A model generated the notes under the pieces. That model searched no databases. It had not been told where the DNA came from and saw nothing but the letters and a program-made list of their open reading frames with translations. 64,000 nt of DNA from DATHWB01 sp040905965 (GTDB lineage: Bacteria; Actinomycetota; Acidimicrobiia; Spongiisociales; ZC4RG35). The position numbers were made by a program, and so were the translations under genes. Positions within the stretch are counted from its first letter, which is position 1, and every line of letters begins with the position of its first letter. The stretch lies in contig JBBDQP010000003.1 of the NCBI GenBank assembly GCA_040905965.1, forward strand, positions 1 through 64,000. The letters are read 5' to 3'. This document shows positions 44,762 to 52,578 of the stretch, one piece after another.

Positions 44762-45898
44762 ATGACCCCGCCGAATCCACTTCATCGCGCTCTGCATCTC
44801 GGCCCGCTCACCGTGTGGCCACCGGTCGTGCTCGCCCCCATGGCCGGTGTCACCAACGCTCCGTTCCGCCGGTTGTGTCGTCAGCATGGAGCCGGTCTGT
44901 ACGTGAACGAGATGATCGGGGCAAAGGCGTTGGTCAACGGCGACCCCAAGACGTCGCTTCTCGCCAGTTTTCCCCCAGACGAGTCCCCCCGTTCGATCCA
45001 GCTCTACGGAACCACACCGGGGCCTGTGGGTGAGGCAGTGGCGATGCTGATCGAAGACCGCGGGGCGGACCACATCGACCTCAACTTCGGATGTCCCGCC
45101 CCCAAGATCACCCGTCACGGGGGAGGGGCAGCGTTGCCGTACCGGATCGACCTTTTCGCACAGATCGTGCGGGCCGCCGTCCGCAACGCCGGGCAGGTGC
45201 CGGTCACCGTGAAGTATCGCAAGGGGATCGACGACGATCACCTCACCTATCTCGATGCCGGCCGTGTGGCACAAGACGAAGGGGTGGCGGCGGTCGGCCT
45301 TCATGCCCGCACTGCCGAGCAGTTGTATTCGGGTGATGCCGACTGGACGGCGATCGGCCGGTTGAAGGAGACCCTTACGGTTCCGGTGCTCGGGAATGGC
45401 GACATCTGGGAAGCCGCCGACGCCATCCGGATGATCGACGAGACCGGGTGTGACGGCGTGATCGTCGGGCGGGGATGCCTCGGGCGACCCTGGCTGTTCG
45501 GCGATCTCGTGCGAGCCTTCGACGGTGATCTCACTGTGTCGGTCCCCACGCTGGGCGAGGTGCGAGGAGTCATGACCGAACACGCCCGGCTGCTGGTCGA
45601 CTGGTTCGATCTGTTCACCGGCATTCGCTCCTTTCGCAAGCACACCGGCTGGTATCTGAAGGGCTACCCGGTCGGACCCGAGATCCGCCGTCGGCTCTCC
45701 GTGGTCGAGGACCTCGACGACCTGGGAGCCGTCCTCGCCGAGTTGGATCCTGATGCGCTGCCGCACGACGGCGCCACCCGGATGACCAGGGGCCACAGCC
45801 AGGGTCCGAGAGCGGTACGGCTTCCGCACCGCTATCTGGACGGCGACTGGGACTCCGACATGCCCGCCGAAGCCGAGTTGGCAGTGTCCGGCGGCTGA
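44762..45898 (+). CDS. dus: tRNA-dihydrouridine synthase
   Basis: 378 aa. LAPMAGVTNAPFRRL at the N-terminus binds FMN, LNFGCPAPK holds the catalytic Cys, GLHARTAEQLYSGDADW and VLGNGDIW follow, and GVIVGRGCLGRPWLF closes the barrel. DusB-type enzymes reduce uridine in tRNA using NADPH. ATG 44762 follows a TACACT -10-like box by 12 nt; an in-frame ATG 44729 overlaps that box. It is followed after 2 nt by an AEC transporter gene. Confidence 0.93.
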   Translation: MTPPNPLHRALHLGPLTVWPPVVLAPMAGVTNAPFRRLCRQHGAGLYVNEMIGAKALVNGDPKTSLLASFPPDESPRSIQLYGTTPGPVGEAVAMLIEDRGADHIDLNFGCPAPKITRHGGGAALPYRIDLFAQIVRAAVRNAGQVPVTVKYRKGIDDDHLTYLDAGRVAQDEGVAAVGLHARTAEQLYSGDADWTAIGRLKETLTVPVLGNGDIWEAADAIRMIDETGCDGVIVGRGCLGRPWLFGDLVRAFDGDLTVSVPTLGEVRGVMTEHARLLVDWFDLFTGIRSFRKHTGWYLKGYPVGPEIRRRLSVVEDLDDLGAVLAELDPDALPHDGATRMTRGHSQGPRAVRLPHRYLDGDWDSDMPAEAELAVSGG

Positions 45899-45900
45899 AC

Positions 45901-46800
45901 GTGGCGGAAATCTTCCTCAACATCCTGGGACCGGTCGCTCTCATCGTCGGCCTCGGTTTCATCGTCGGTCGCAAACTCGATGTCGACCCGTCGACGCCGT
46001 CGAAGCTCTCGTACTGGGTGTTCGGTCCGGCCTTCGTCTTCGACGCGTTGTTCCGAGCCGAGTTGGAGGCGAACGTCGTGCTGCGGGTGATGGTCGCGGC
46101 CGGAGGCGCGTTGATCGTCTCCGGGCTGGCCGGATGGCTGTCCGCCCGGCTGACAGGAAGGAGTCGGGAAGAGAACGCCGCCGTCCTCACCACTTCGATC
46201 TACGGCAACGTCGGCAACTACGGGCTGGCGGTCGTCGTCTTCACCTTCGGTCCCGAGGCCCTGCCGGTCGCCGCTCTCCTCATGGTCATCATCAACATCA
46301 GCGGGTTGCTCGTGGGAGTGGCTTCTGCAACCGGCGTCGAGCACTCGATCGGCAGGGCGGTCCGGCGGGCATTCGTCGCGCCGATGTTTCTCGCCGTTAT
46401 CCCGGCGGTGATGCTCAACGTCGGGAATGTCACCCTGCCGCCGGTGCTCGACCGTCCGGTGGCGCTGGCTGCCCAGGCGATGATCCCGCTGATGCTCGTC
46501 ACTCTCGGGATCCAGCTCGCCGGGATGGGCATGCCCCGTCTGGACGGTGTGGCTGCCCGGGCTCTCACCGCCAAGCTCGTCGTCCAACCTGTCGTGGCTG
46601 CTTGGCTGGTGTGGCTGTTGGCCCTCGACGAAGTTTCGGGGGGAGCCGTCATCATCCAGGCCTCCATGCCTCCTGCCGTGTTCGCCGCGCTGATCGCCTT
46701 GGAGCACGATCTGATCCCCGATCGTGTCACCACAATCGTCCTGGGCGGGACCCTGCTCAGCGCGCTCACCGTCCCGTTGGCGATCCTCTACGTGACGTAG
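45901..46800 (+). CDS. AEC-family (auxin efflux carrier-like) transporter
   Basis: 299 aa, GTG start, with about ten hydrophobic segments arranged as two five-helix halves. SIYGNVGNYGLAVVVFTFG in the first half and IIQASMPPAVFAALIALEHD in the second are the conserved crossover motifs of the AEC/membrane-transport family. These carriers move organic acids or similar anions; the substrate is not evident. It starts 2 nt after dus, probably translated from the same message. Confidence 0.88.
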   Translation: MAEIFLNILGPVALIVGLGFIVGRKLDVDPSTPSKLSYWVFGPAFVFDALFRAELEANVVLRVMVAAGGALIVSGLAGWLSARLTGRSREENAAVLTTSIYGNVGNYGLAVVVFTFGPEALPVAALLMVIINISGLLVGVASATGVEHSIGRAVRRAFVAPMFLAVIPAVMLNVGNVTLPPVLDRPVALAAQAMIPLMLVTLGIQLAGMGMPRLDGVAARALTAKLVVQPVVAAWLVWLLALDEVSGGAVIIQASMPPAVFAALIALEHDLIPDRVTTIVLGGTLLSALTVPLAILYVT

Positions 46801-46803
46801 GCT
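46798..46803 (+). promoter_or_regulatory. -10 box TAGGCT for the aminotransferase gene
   Basis: TAGGCT overlaps the stop of the transporter gene and ends 6 nt before GTG 46810. Confidence 0.5.
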
Positions 46804-46809
46804 GGCGGC

Positions 46810-47952
46810 GTGGTTTCCAAGCGCCTCGAACCATTCAAGGTCTCGGTCTTTTCCGAGATCACTGCAGCCGCGCTCGAAGCCAAGGCGGTCGATCTCGGCC
46901 AGGGGTATCCGTCGTGGGAGGGTCCGGCCTTCGCCAAAGACGAGGCGGTTCGTGCACTGGCGGAGGAGTCCAACCAGTATCCGCCTTACATCGGTCTCGA
47001 CATCCTGCGCACGGCGATCGCCGACCGTTGGAAGCTCGACACCGGAATGGACATCGACCCCGCTCGGTCGGTGACTGTCACCTCGGGATGTACCGAGGCG
47101 CTGTCGTCGACCTTCATCGGGACCTTCGACCCCGGCGACGAGATCATCCTTTTCGAGCCCACGTACGACGCCTATCCGGTGGGATGTGCCCTGTCGGGCG
47201 CCGTGCCTCGCTTCGTCACCTTGCACAGTCCCAACTGGTCGATCGACCCCGCCGAGTTGCGGGCGGCGTTCTCGTCTCGTACTGCCGCCATCCTGGTCAA
47301 CACCCCTCACAACCCGACCGGGAAAGTATTCACCGCCGAAGAGATGCAACTGATCGCCGACCTTGCGGTCGAGTTCGATGCGATCGTCGTGACCGACGAG
47401 GTGTACGAGCGGATGGCGTACGCCCGCGACCACATCCGGATGGCGGCGCTGCCCGGGATGTGGGATCGGACGCTCACCCTGTCATCCATCGGCAAGTCTT
47501 TTTCGCTGACCGGCTGGAAGACCGGCTGGGCGATCGGTCCGGATCGGCTGGTGGCGAACGTGCGCTCTGCCAAGCAGTTCCTGACCTTCACCACGCCGAA
47601 TCCGATGCAGTGGGGGTCGGCGGCAGCGCTTCGCGCTCCGCAGTCGTACTACGACGAGTTGCAGGAGATGTACCTCGCCAAGCGGGATCGGCTCGTCTCC
47701 GGTCTGGCCGAGTTGGGGTTCGGCGTGCAGGAGCCGGAGGGTGCCTACTACGTCCTCGCGGATCACACCGGGTTCGGGATCGGTGACGACGTGGCCTTCG
47801 TGAAGCACCTCATCGCCGAGGTCGGCGTGGCGGCCATCCCGCCGTCTGCGTTCTATCACTCTTCGGACGAGGGCAGGCGGCTGGTTCGCTTCGCCTTCTG
47901 CAAGGCCGACGAAGTTCTCGACGAAGCCTTGGAGCGAATGTCCCGCCTGTGA
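46810..47952 (+). CDS. Class I/II PLP-dependent aminotransferase
   Basis: 380 aa. VDLGQGYPSWEGP, QYPPYIGLDILRTAIA, TSGCTEALSS, NTPHNPTGKVF, VVTDEVYERM, then the PLP-binding Lys in TLSSIGKSFSLTGWKTGW (~residue 235) and the C-terminal Arg in LVRFAFCK. The pattern is that of the kynurenine/methionine aminotransferase group (fold type I). The exact amino acid is not known. Start GTG 46810 is supported by the TAGGCT box 6 nt upstream. Confidence 0.92.
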   Translation: MVSKRLEPFKVSVFSEITAAALEAKAVDLGQGYPSWEGPAFAKDEAVRALAEESNQYPPYIGLDILRTAIADRWKLDTGMDIDPARSVTVTSGCTEALSSTFIGTFDPGDEIILFEPTYDAYPVGCALSGAVPRFVTLHSPNWSIDPAELRAAFSSRTAAILVNTPHNPTGKVFTAEEMQLIADLAVEFDAIVVTDEVYERMAYARDHIRMAALPGMWDRTLTLSSIGKSFSLTGWKTGWAIGPDRLVANVRSAKQFLTFTTPNPMQWGSAAALRAPQSYYDELQEMYLAKRDRLVSGLAELGFGVQEPEGAYYVLADHTGFGIGDDVAFVKHLIAEVGVAAIPPSAFYHSSDEGRRLVRFAFCKADEVLDEALERMSRL

Positions 47953-47974
47953 CTTCACGAACCGATGCGAAAAT

Positions 47975-48005
47975 CCGTCCTATACGACGGATCTAACCCT
48001 GGGTT
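47975..48005. repeat. Short intergenic motif: CCGTC-CTATAC-GACGG + AACCCTGGGTT
   Basis: A 5-bp hairpin stem, a 4-nt spacer and the same palindromic AACCCTGGGTT as at 43160-43170, again between convergent genes. The stem bases differ from the 43141 copy but still pair. Confidence 0.5.
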
Positions 48006-48015
48006 CGCTCCGTCG

Positions 48016-48984
48016 TCAGGGGGTGAGGAGGACTTTGCCGGTGGTTCGGCGGGATTCGAGAGCGCGATGGGCGTCGTCGGCCCGCTCCATCGGGAAGGTG
48101 TCGCCGATCCGCACGTCGAGCTTGCCCGCTTCGATCCAGGAGAACAGGTCGTTCGTCCGCCCCACCAACTCCTCGCGGGTCGCGATGTAGTTGCCCATCG
48201 TCGGACGGGTCAAGAACAGCGAACCGCCCCGCGCCAGCCGCAACGGCGCGACGGGCTCGACGGCCCCCGAGGCGTTGCCGAATTGCACCATCATCCCCCG
48301 TGGCCGCAGCAGCTCCAGCGAGCGGTCAAACACGGTCTGGCCGACCCCGTCGTACACGACGTCGAGGGCATGCTCGCCGGCGATCTCTTCAACCGCATCC
48401 CCGAAGTCGACGTCTCGATACATGATCACGTGGTCGGCGCCTGCCCCCCGAGCCAGTTCGGCCTTCTCCTCCGTGCCGACGGTGGTGAACACCTCGGCAC
48501 CCTTCATCTTCGCCATCTGGATTGCCAGCAGCCCCACCCCACCGGCACCGGCGTGGATCAGGCATCGGTCGCCGTCCGACAAGGGGAACGTATCGGTCAC
48601 CAGGTAGTGGGCGGTGATCCCCTGCAGCATCACCGCAGCAGCGATGTTCAGCGGGACTCCATCCGGGATGGGAACTACCCCAGCCGCGTCCAGTGCGACC
48701 CGCTCCGCGTACGAGCCGAGGCCCATGGCCCATGCCACCCGGTCGCCGACCGCGGTCCCGTCGACTCCCTCTCCGACTGCCGCGACCGTCCCCGCACCCT
48801 CCTGTCCGGGGATGAGAGGGAACTGCATCGGATAGAGCCCGCTGCGGTGGTAGGTGTCGATGAAGTTGAGGCCCGCGGCCTCGACCTCGACCAGCACCTG
48901 ATTCGGTCCGGTCGCCGGGTCCTCGACGTCGACCCATTCGAGGGCTTCCGGTCCGCCGGTGGTCGTGATTCGGATCGCCTTCAT
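48016..48984 (-). CDS. NADPH:quinone oxidoreductase (zinc-free MDR family)
   Basis: 322 aa from ATG 48984. MKAIRITTTGGPEALEW, NFIDTYHRSGLYP, PGQEGAGTVAAVGEGV, then the NADPH site LIHAGAGGVGLLAIQMAK (~residues 142-159) and a C-terminal TTGKVLLTP are typical of QOR/zeta-crystallin-like proteins. Structural-zinc cysteines are absent, as expected. It reduces quinones with NADPH. The start overlaps the stop of the upstream 149-aa gene (ATGA). Confidence 0.92.
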   Translation of the reverse strand: MKAIRITTTGGPEALEWVDVEDPATGPNQVLVEVEAAGLNFIDTYHRSGLYPMQFPLIPGQEGAGTVAAVGEGVDGTAVGDRVAWAMGLGSYAERVALDAAGVVPIPDGVPLNIAAAVMLQGITAHYLVTDTFPLSDGDRCLIHAGAGGVGLLAIQMAKMKGAEVFTTVGTEEKAELARGAGADHVIMYRDVDFGDAVEEIAGEHALDVVYDGVGQTVFDRSLELLRPRGMMVQFGNASGAVEPVAPLRLARGGSLFLTRPTMGNYIATREELVGRTNDLFSWIEAGKLDVRIGDTFPMERADDAHRALESRRTTGKVLLTP

Positions 48985-49430
48985 CTGGGCTCCTTCGGTG
49001 GTTCGGTTGTCCAGCCTCTTCGGCTCAGCTCTTCGGCCAGGGCGCGATCCGAGAACGTTGCCAGTTCCGGTTGCCATTCAAGATGCACCGGGCGGTCGGC
49101 TTCGAGCAGACGCTCCACCGTGTCGCGAATCGTGCGGGCCCATGCCCGTCCGGATGCCTCGAACTCCACCGAAATGGTGGCGTCGGGATTGACGGTGTAC
49201 ACCTTCACCTCAGGATGCGGGTTGGTGCGGGACCCCGTCTCCCCGTACGCCAGCAGCACGCTCCCCGCCGGGACGTCCTGGATGCCACCGTCGTTGATGA
49301 AGTCGCCGACGAAGGCCCATCCTGATGACTTGGTCGGGTCGACGTCGTAGACGACCTTGGCCCAGTGTTTGCGACGGTGGTCACCCACGAGGGGAACCTC
49401 GACGGCGACGATCGGGGATTCGACAGGCAT
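48981..49430 (-). CDS. Conserved hypothetical protein
   Basis: 149 aa; I do not recognise a family. It is soluble, with alternating strands (SPIVAVEVPLVGDH, WAKVVYDVDP, GSVLLAYGETG, VKVYTVNPDATISVEFE) followed by helices (ARTIRDTVERLLEAD and FSDRALAEELSRRG), a compact alpha/beta layout. It is coupled to the quinone oxidoreductase gene by a 4-bp overlap and so probably works with it. On the minus strand a TATACG box ends 10 nt before ATG 49430, within the palindrome GCGTATACGC (49440-49449). Confidence 0.65.
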   Translation of the reverse strand: MPVESPIVAVEVPLVGDHRRKHWAKVVYDVDPTKSSGWAFVGDFINDGGIQDVPAGSVLLAYGETGSRTNPHPEVKVYTVNPDATISVEFEASGRAWARTIRDTVERLLEADRPVHLEWQPELATFSDRALAEELSRRGWTTEPPKEPR

Positions 49431-49439
49431 GACGCACGA

Positions 49440-49465
49440 GCGTATACGCCATGTCCCGACAGGGG
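49440..49465. promoter_or_regulatory. GCGTATACGC palindrome + CCCGACAGGGG in a divergent promoter region
   Basis: The palindrome contains a TATACG -10-like box for the leftward gene. CCCGACAGGG also occurs at 43100-43109. The layout resembles the motif at 43141. Confidence 0.35.
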
Positions 49466-49515
49466 AACCCGCGAAGCCGAACCGCTGCTGGGCGCGGTTC
49501 GGGACGCCTCGGCAC

Positions 49516-49521
49516 TACCGT
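49516..49521 (+). promoter_or_regulatory. -10 box TACCGT for the MoaD-fusion gene
   Basis: TACCGT ends 6 nt before ATG 49528. Confidence 0.5.
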
Positions 49522-49527
49522 GGCGGC

Positions 49528-50529
49528 ATGGCACGGTTGAGGCTCTTCGCCGGGCTGCGTGATCTCGCAGGGACGGGAAATGTCGACATCGACGGCGAAA
49601 CGGTCGCCGACGTCTTGGACGCGGCCTCCGCGCGATTCGGTTCCGGGTTCACCGCCGGTCTCGCCAACGCTCGCGTGTGGCTCAACGGCGAGGAAGCCCG
49701 GCCCGTCGATCCGGTCGGTCCGGACGACGAGGTGGCCCTCATACCCCCGGTGTCAGGCGGGTCGCACGCATTCGATGCCCCGAGCGCCAACCCTGGTCTG
49801 GACCTTCTTGCCCCCATCGCGATCGTGGCGGCGCTCGTGCTCGCCAACCTCGCTTCGGATCCGTCCTGGTGGCCTGTGGCGGTGGTTGGTCTTGTCACGG
49901 CCTGGGTGGTCGACGTCGTCGAGGTCATGACCGGACGCGGACGGGACTTTCCACTCATGCCCACGCTGCTCGCGATGCTCACCGCAGTCGTCGGCGTGTG
50001 GACGCTCGGCGGTGTCGGGCTGGGTCTCGGTCTTCTTGCCGCGGTGGTCTTCCCGCTGGGCTGGGGCGTTGCCAGTGACGGGTCGCGCATGGTCCAGATC
50101 CTCGGGCCGTCGATCCTGCTCACCTTCCTCGCGTGCATGACCATCGGCTCTCTCGTGCTTGCGACCGGCGTCGCACCCGCTCCTCGGATCGTCGGGGTCT
50201 ATCTGGCTGTCATGGCCGTCACTGTCGTCTCCGCATCCCTGATCGACCGACTGCAGCATCTTCCGATCGGAGATCCGTTCACGGTGTCATCGCTCGTCGC
50301 GGTCGTCACCACTCTCGTGGCGGCCGCCGTGTGGGATCTGGATCTCGTCACGTTTTTGATCGTCGGACTCGTCACAGCCGTCGCCCTTGTCGCGGGACGC
50401 GGTCTCGGGTCATTGCTCCGGACCCGTCAGGTCATCCTCATCGAGCGACCACCGGGTCTTCTGTCCGTCCTCGACGGAATGATCCTGGCGGGCGCCCTGT
50501 ATCTGCCGGTTCTCGGGCTGGCCGGCTGA
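49528..50529 (+). CDS. MoaD/ThiS-like domain fused to a CdsA-like membrane domain
   Basis: 333 aa. Residues 1-~75 form a beta-grasp domain of the MoaD/ThiS type (RLRLFAGLRDLAG, then VADVLDAASARFG and DDEVALIPPVSGG), ending in the Gly-Gly that such carriers adenylate, but here continuing into SHAFDAP. Residues ~90-333 contain about eight membrane segments whose end (LGSLLRTRQVILIERPPGLL, then SVLDGMILAGALYLP) resembles the CdsA phosphatidate cytidylyltransferase signature with the key acidic residues changed. Function unknown; the buried Gly-Gly argues against classic sulfur carriage unless the protein is cleaved. The leaderless start at 49528 supports the fusion as one gene. Confidence 0.65.
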   Translation: MARLRLFAGLRDLAGTGNVDIDGETVADVLDAASARFGSGFTAGLANARVWLNGEEARPVDPVGPDDEVALIPPVSGGSHAFDAPSANPGLDLLAPIAIVAALVLANLASDPSWWPVAVVGLVTAWVVDVVEVMTGRGRDFPLMPTLLAMLTAVVGVWTLGGVGLGLGLLAAVVFPLGWGVASDGSRMVQILGPSILLTFLACMTIGSLVLATGVAPAPRIVGVYLAVMAVTVVSASLIDRLQHLPIGDPFTVSSLVAVVTTLVAAAVWDLDLVTFLIVGLVTAVALVAGRGLGSLLRTRQVILIERPPGLLSVLDGMILAGALYLPVLGLAG

Positions 50530-50886
50530 TCAGACAGCTCGGCCGAGTCGTACTCCCGCCCAGGCCGCCAGCAGACCCCCGACGACCGGAGCGATGACCG
50601 TCAGCGCGAGGCGGCCCGGCCGGTCGAATGCCTCGACGGATTCGGCCATCCACGCCGAAAATGTCGTGAATCCGCCGAGCAGACCGGTTCCGAGTGCGAG
50701 GCGAACGGTGCCTCCGCCATCTCGACTGGAGTACCAGCCCACGAGGACACCGAGCGCCAGTGAACCCGTGATGTTGACCACCGCAGTACCGAGGGCGGGC
50801 ATGCGCTGGTTGAGGGGATCTGAGATGAGGTAGCGGAGGGCCGACCCGATACCGCCACCCACTGTGACTGCGAGGAGGGCTTGCAC
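50530..50886 (-). CDS. crcB: CrcB/Fluc fluoride channel
   Basis: 118 aa from GTG 50886, 7 nt after a -10 box TACGCT. Four membrane helices; GGGIGSALRYL, GTAVVNITGSLALG and GGFTTFSAWMAE are the hallmark motifs (polar-track Asn and the TTFS Phe box) of the dual-topology fluoride exporter. It acts as a dimer; no second crcB gene is adjacent. It abuts the 3' end of the MoaD-fusion gene. No fluoride riboswitch is possible because the transcript has no leader. The open frame beyond GTG to 51000 overlaps the divergent M23 gene. Confidence 0.9.
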   Translation of the reverse strand: MQALLAVTVGGGIGSALRYLISDPLNQRMPALGTAVVNITGSLALGVLVGWYSSRDGGGTVRLALGTGLLGGFTTFSAWMAESVEAFDRPGRLALTVIAPVVGGLLAAWAGVRLGRAV

Positions 50887-50893
50887 CGGCTCG

Positions 50894-50899
50894 AGCGTA
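50894..50899 (-). promoter_or_regulatory. -10 box TACGCT of crcB
   Basis: TACGCT (minus strand) ends 7 nt before GTG 50886. Confidence 0.55.
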
Positions 50900-50931
50900 C
50901 CTGCGGAGTTCGGAGACGGGCCTCTCCGGGG

Positions 50932-50937
50932 TACCAT
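50932..50937 (+). promoter_or_regulatory. -10 box TACCAT of the M23 peptidase gene
   Basis: TACCAT ends 7 nt before ATG 50945; the divergent crcB promoter is about 35 bp away. Confidence 0.55.
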
Positions 50938-50944
50938 CTTCCCG

Positions 50945-52036
50945 ATGTCCACTCGGAGTTTCCTCCGCGGGCTCTCGTTCCTTCTTGTCGCGGTCCTCAC
51001 GGGTACGACCGCGCAGCCGAGCGCGCTCTCTGTGACAAAGGCTGAGGTCGATGCAGCGTGCGCGGATTCGTCACAGGCGTACGGGGTCTACCAAGAGCGT
51101 CAGTCGGCGTTCGAGGACGCCGCGCTCGCCTGGGAACGGACCCTGCAGGAGATCGAGGCCATCCGCTACGAGCGCGATCGGCTGGCCGGCGTGGTCGAAC
51201 GACGCGAGTCCGAGATCGCCGGGATCGAACAGCGCCTGCAGGATCTGGCTGTCGAGATGTACATGCAGGGCGGATCCGGGTCCGAGCTGGTGCTGTTCGC
51301 CGACTCGGTCGACGAGCTCATCACCGGATCGGAGTTCCTCGCCGCGGCCACGAGGCGCGAGTCGGGTTCACTCGACGACATGCTGGCTGCTCGGGCGGAC
51401 CTCGAGCGATTCAGGGCCGATCTCGCAGATCTCGACTCCGAGCTTCGCATCGTCGAGGCCGAACAGGCGGCGGTGTCCCAGACCCTCGGAACGCTCGCCG
51501 AAGAGGCCGAGGCAGCGTATTCGCAGCTGAGCGGCAAGTGCCGGGAATTGACCTCCAAGCGCAACGCCGAGATCGCCGCCGCACGGGCCAAGGAGCTGGC
51601 ACGGAAGCGGGGGGCCGGCGACGGTGTCGGGGCGATCGAAGGATTCCGTTGCCCGATGCCTGGTTCGTCGTTCATCGACTCGTGGGGATTCCCGCGGTCC
51701 GGTGGTCGGACACACAAGGGCGTCGACATGTTCCAGCGTTGGGACGCCCCGATCATCGCGTCTGCGAGCGGAACCGTGTCCCTCTCTAGCGGCGGCCTCG
51801 GGGGGAGGAGCATTTGGTTGAACGGTGACGACGGGTACGGCTATTACTACGCCCACCTGAGCGGGTTCAACGTCTCGTCAGGCCAACGGGTCGGCGCGGG
51901 GAATGTCATCGGGTTCAACGGAGACTCCGGCAACGCCCGAGGCGGCGCCCCCCACCTCCACTTCGAGATCCACCCTGGCGGCCGGGGAGGTCGCGCGGTG
52001 AACCCGTATCCAACCGTCGCAGCCGCGTGCCGGTAG
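50945..52036 (+). CDS. Secreted M23-family peptidase with coiled-coil region
   Basis: 363 aa. A signal peptide (FLRGLSFLLVAVLTGTTA) is followed by a long coiled coil (~residues 35-215, e.g. IEQRLQDLAVEMYMQGGSG) and a C-terminal LytM domain. Zinc ligands are visible in RTHKGVDMF (H-x3-D) and PHLHFEIHP. M23 enzymes cut peptidoglycan cross-bridges, and the coiled-coil type (EnvC/RipC-like) is often regulated by FtsEX during division. Whether this one is active or an activator is not shown. The start is supported by a leaderless -10 box. Confidence 0.88.
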   Translation: MSTRSFLRGLSFLLVAVLTGTTAQPSALSVTKAEVDAACADSSQAYGVYQERQSAFEDAALAWERTLQEIEAIRYERDRLAGVVERRESEIAGIEQRLQDLAVEMYMQGGSGSELVLFADSVDELITGSEFLAAATRRESGSLDDMLAARADLERFRADLADLDSELRIVEAEQAAVSQTLGTLAEEAEAAYSQLSGKCRELTSKRNAEIAAARAKELARKRGAGDGVGAIEGFRCPMPGSSFIDSWGFPRSGGRTHKGVDMFQRWDAPIIASASGTVSLSSGGLGGRSIWLNGDDGYGYYYAHLSGFNVSSGQRVGAGNVIGFNGDSGNARGGAPHLHFEIHPGGRGGRAVNPYPTVAAACR

Positions 52037-52039
52037 CCT
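52034..52039 (+). promoter_or_regulatory. -10 box TAGCCT of the RsiG-like gene
   Basis: TAGCCT ends 6 nt before ATG 52046 and overlaps the stop region of the peptidase gene. Confidence 0.5.
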
Positions 52040-52045
52040 GACCAC

Positions 52046-52573
52046 ATGCCCTCTCGACGCAGACTGGACCAGGTCCTCGACGAGGAGTTCCTTGAGGACA
52101 TTGACGAAATCGACATCGAAGAATTGCGCAGTCGTCGCCAGATGGCGGTCGATGTCGAAAAGGAACTCTCCTACTACCGGCGGCTTCTGCACGGCCGGAT
52201 GGATCTTCTACGGTTCGAGCGGCGGAGACGCACCGGCGAGGAGTCCCGCAGTCTGATCGACTCACTTGTCGAGATTCTCTCCGATCCGTCCGGCGGCGAC
52301 GGTCACGATCCGCGTCGCACGATTCTCGATACCGACGTCCCGTCTCTGCCCGACATCGGGCGCCGCGAGGTGGATGCCGTGCTCGGCGACGACGTCCTGG
52401 TGAAACTCGACACGGTTGACGACGAGGGCCTCGCTTCCGCGCTCGAGGCGGTCCAGGCCATCGAGAGTGAGATCTCGGATAAGCGACACCGGGTGCAGCA
52501 AGTCGCCGACCTGCTTTCCACGCAAATTGCCGAGCGGTACCGCTCAGGCACCGCGGAGTCGGTTTCGCCCTGA
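52046..52573 (+). CDS. rsiG: RsiG-like c-di-GMP-binding anti-sigma factor
   Basis: 175 aa, mostly two long helical segments. The streptomycete anti-sigma factor RsiG binds c-di-GMP through two copies of E-x3-S-x2-R-x3-Q-x3-D. The C-terminal helix matches this exactly: ESEISDKRHRVQQVAD. The N-terminal helix has EIDIEELRSRRQMAVD, with Glu in place of Ser but E, R, Q and D in register. RsiG with c-di-GMP holds the sigma factor WhiG; no such sigma gene is in the window, so the partner here is unknown. The next gene starts 5 nt later. Confidence 0.72.
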   Translation: MPSRRRLDQVLDEEFLEDIDEIDIEELRSRRQMAVDVEKELSYYRRLLHGRMDLLRFERRRRTGEESRSLIDSLVEILSDPSGGDGHDPRRTILDTDVPSLPDIGRREVDAVLGDDVLVKLDTVDDEGLASALEAVQAIESEISDKRHRVQQVADLLSTQIAERYRSGTAESVSP

Positions 52574-52578
52574 ACGCC

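Noticed and set aside
45832..47433. 533-aa minus-strand ORF
   Set aside because: A high-GC shadow of the transporter and aminotransferase genes; composition rich in Arg, His and Asp without any motif. The same holds for 40739-42406.
50887..50931. Fluoride riboswitch for crcB
   Set aside because: The best promoter gives a transcript without a leader, and the intergenic space is too short.
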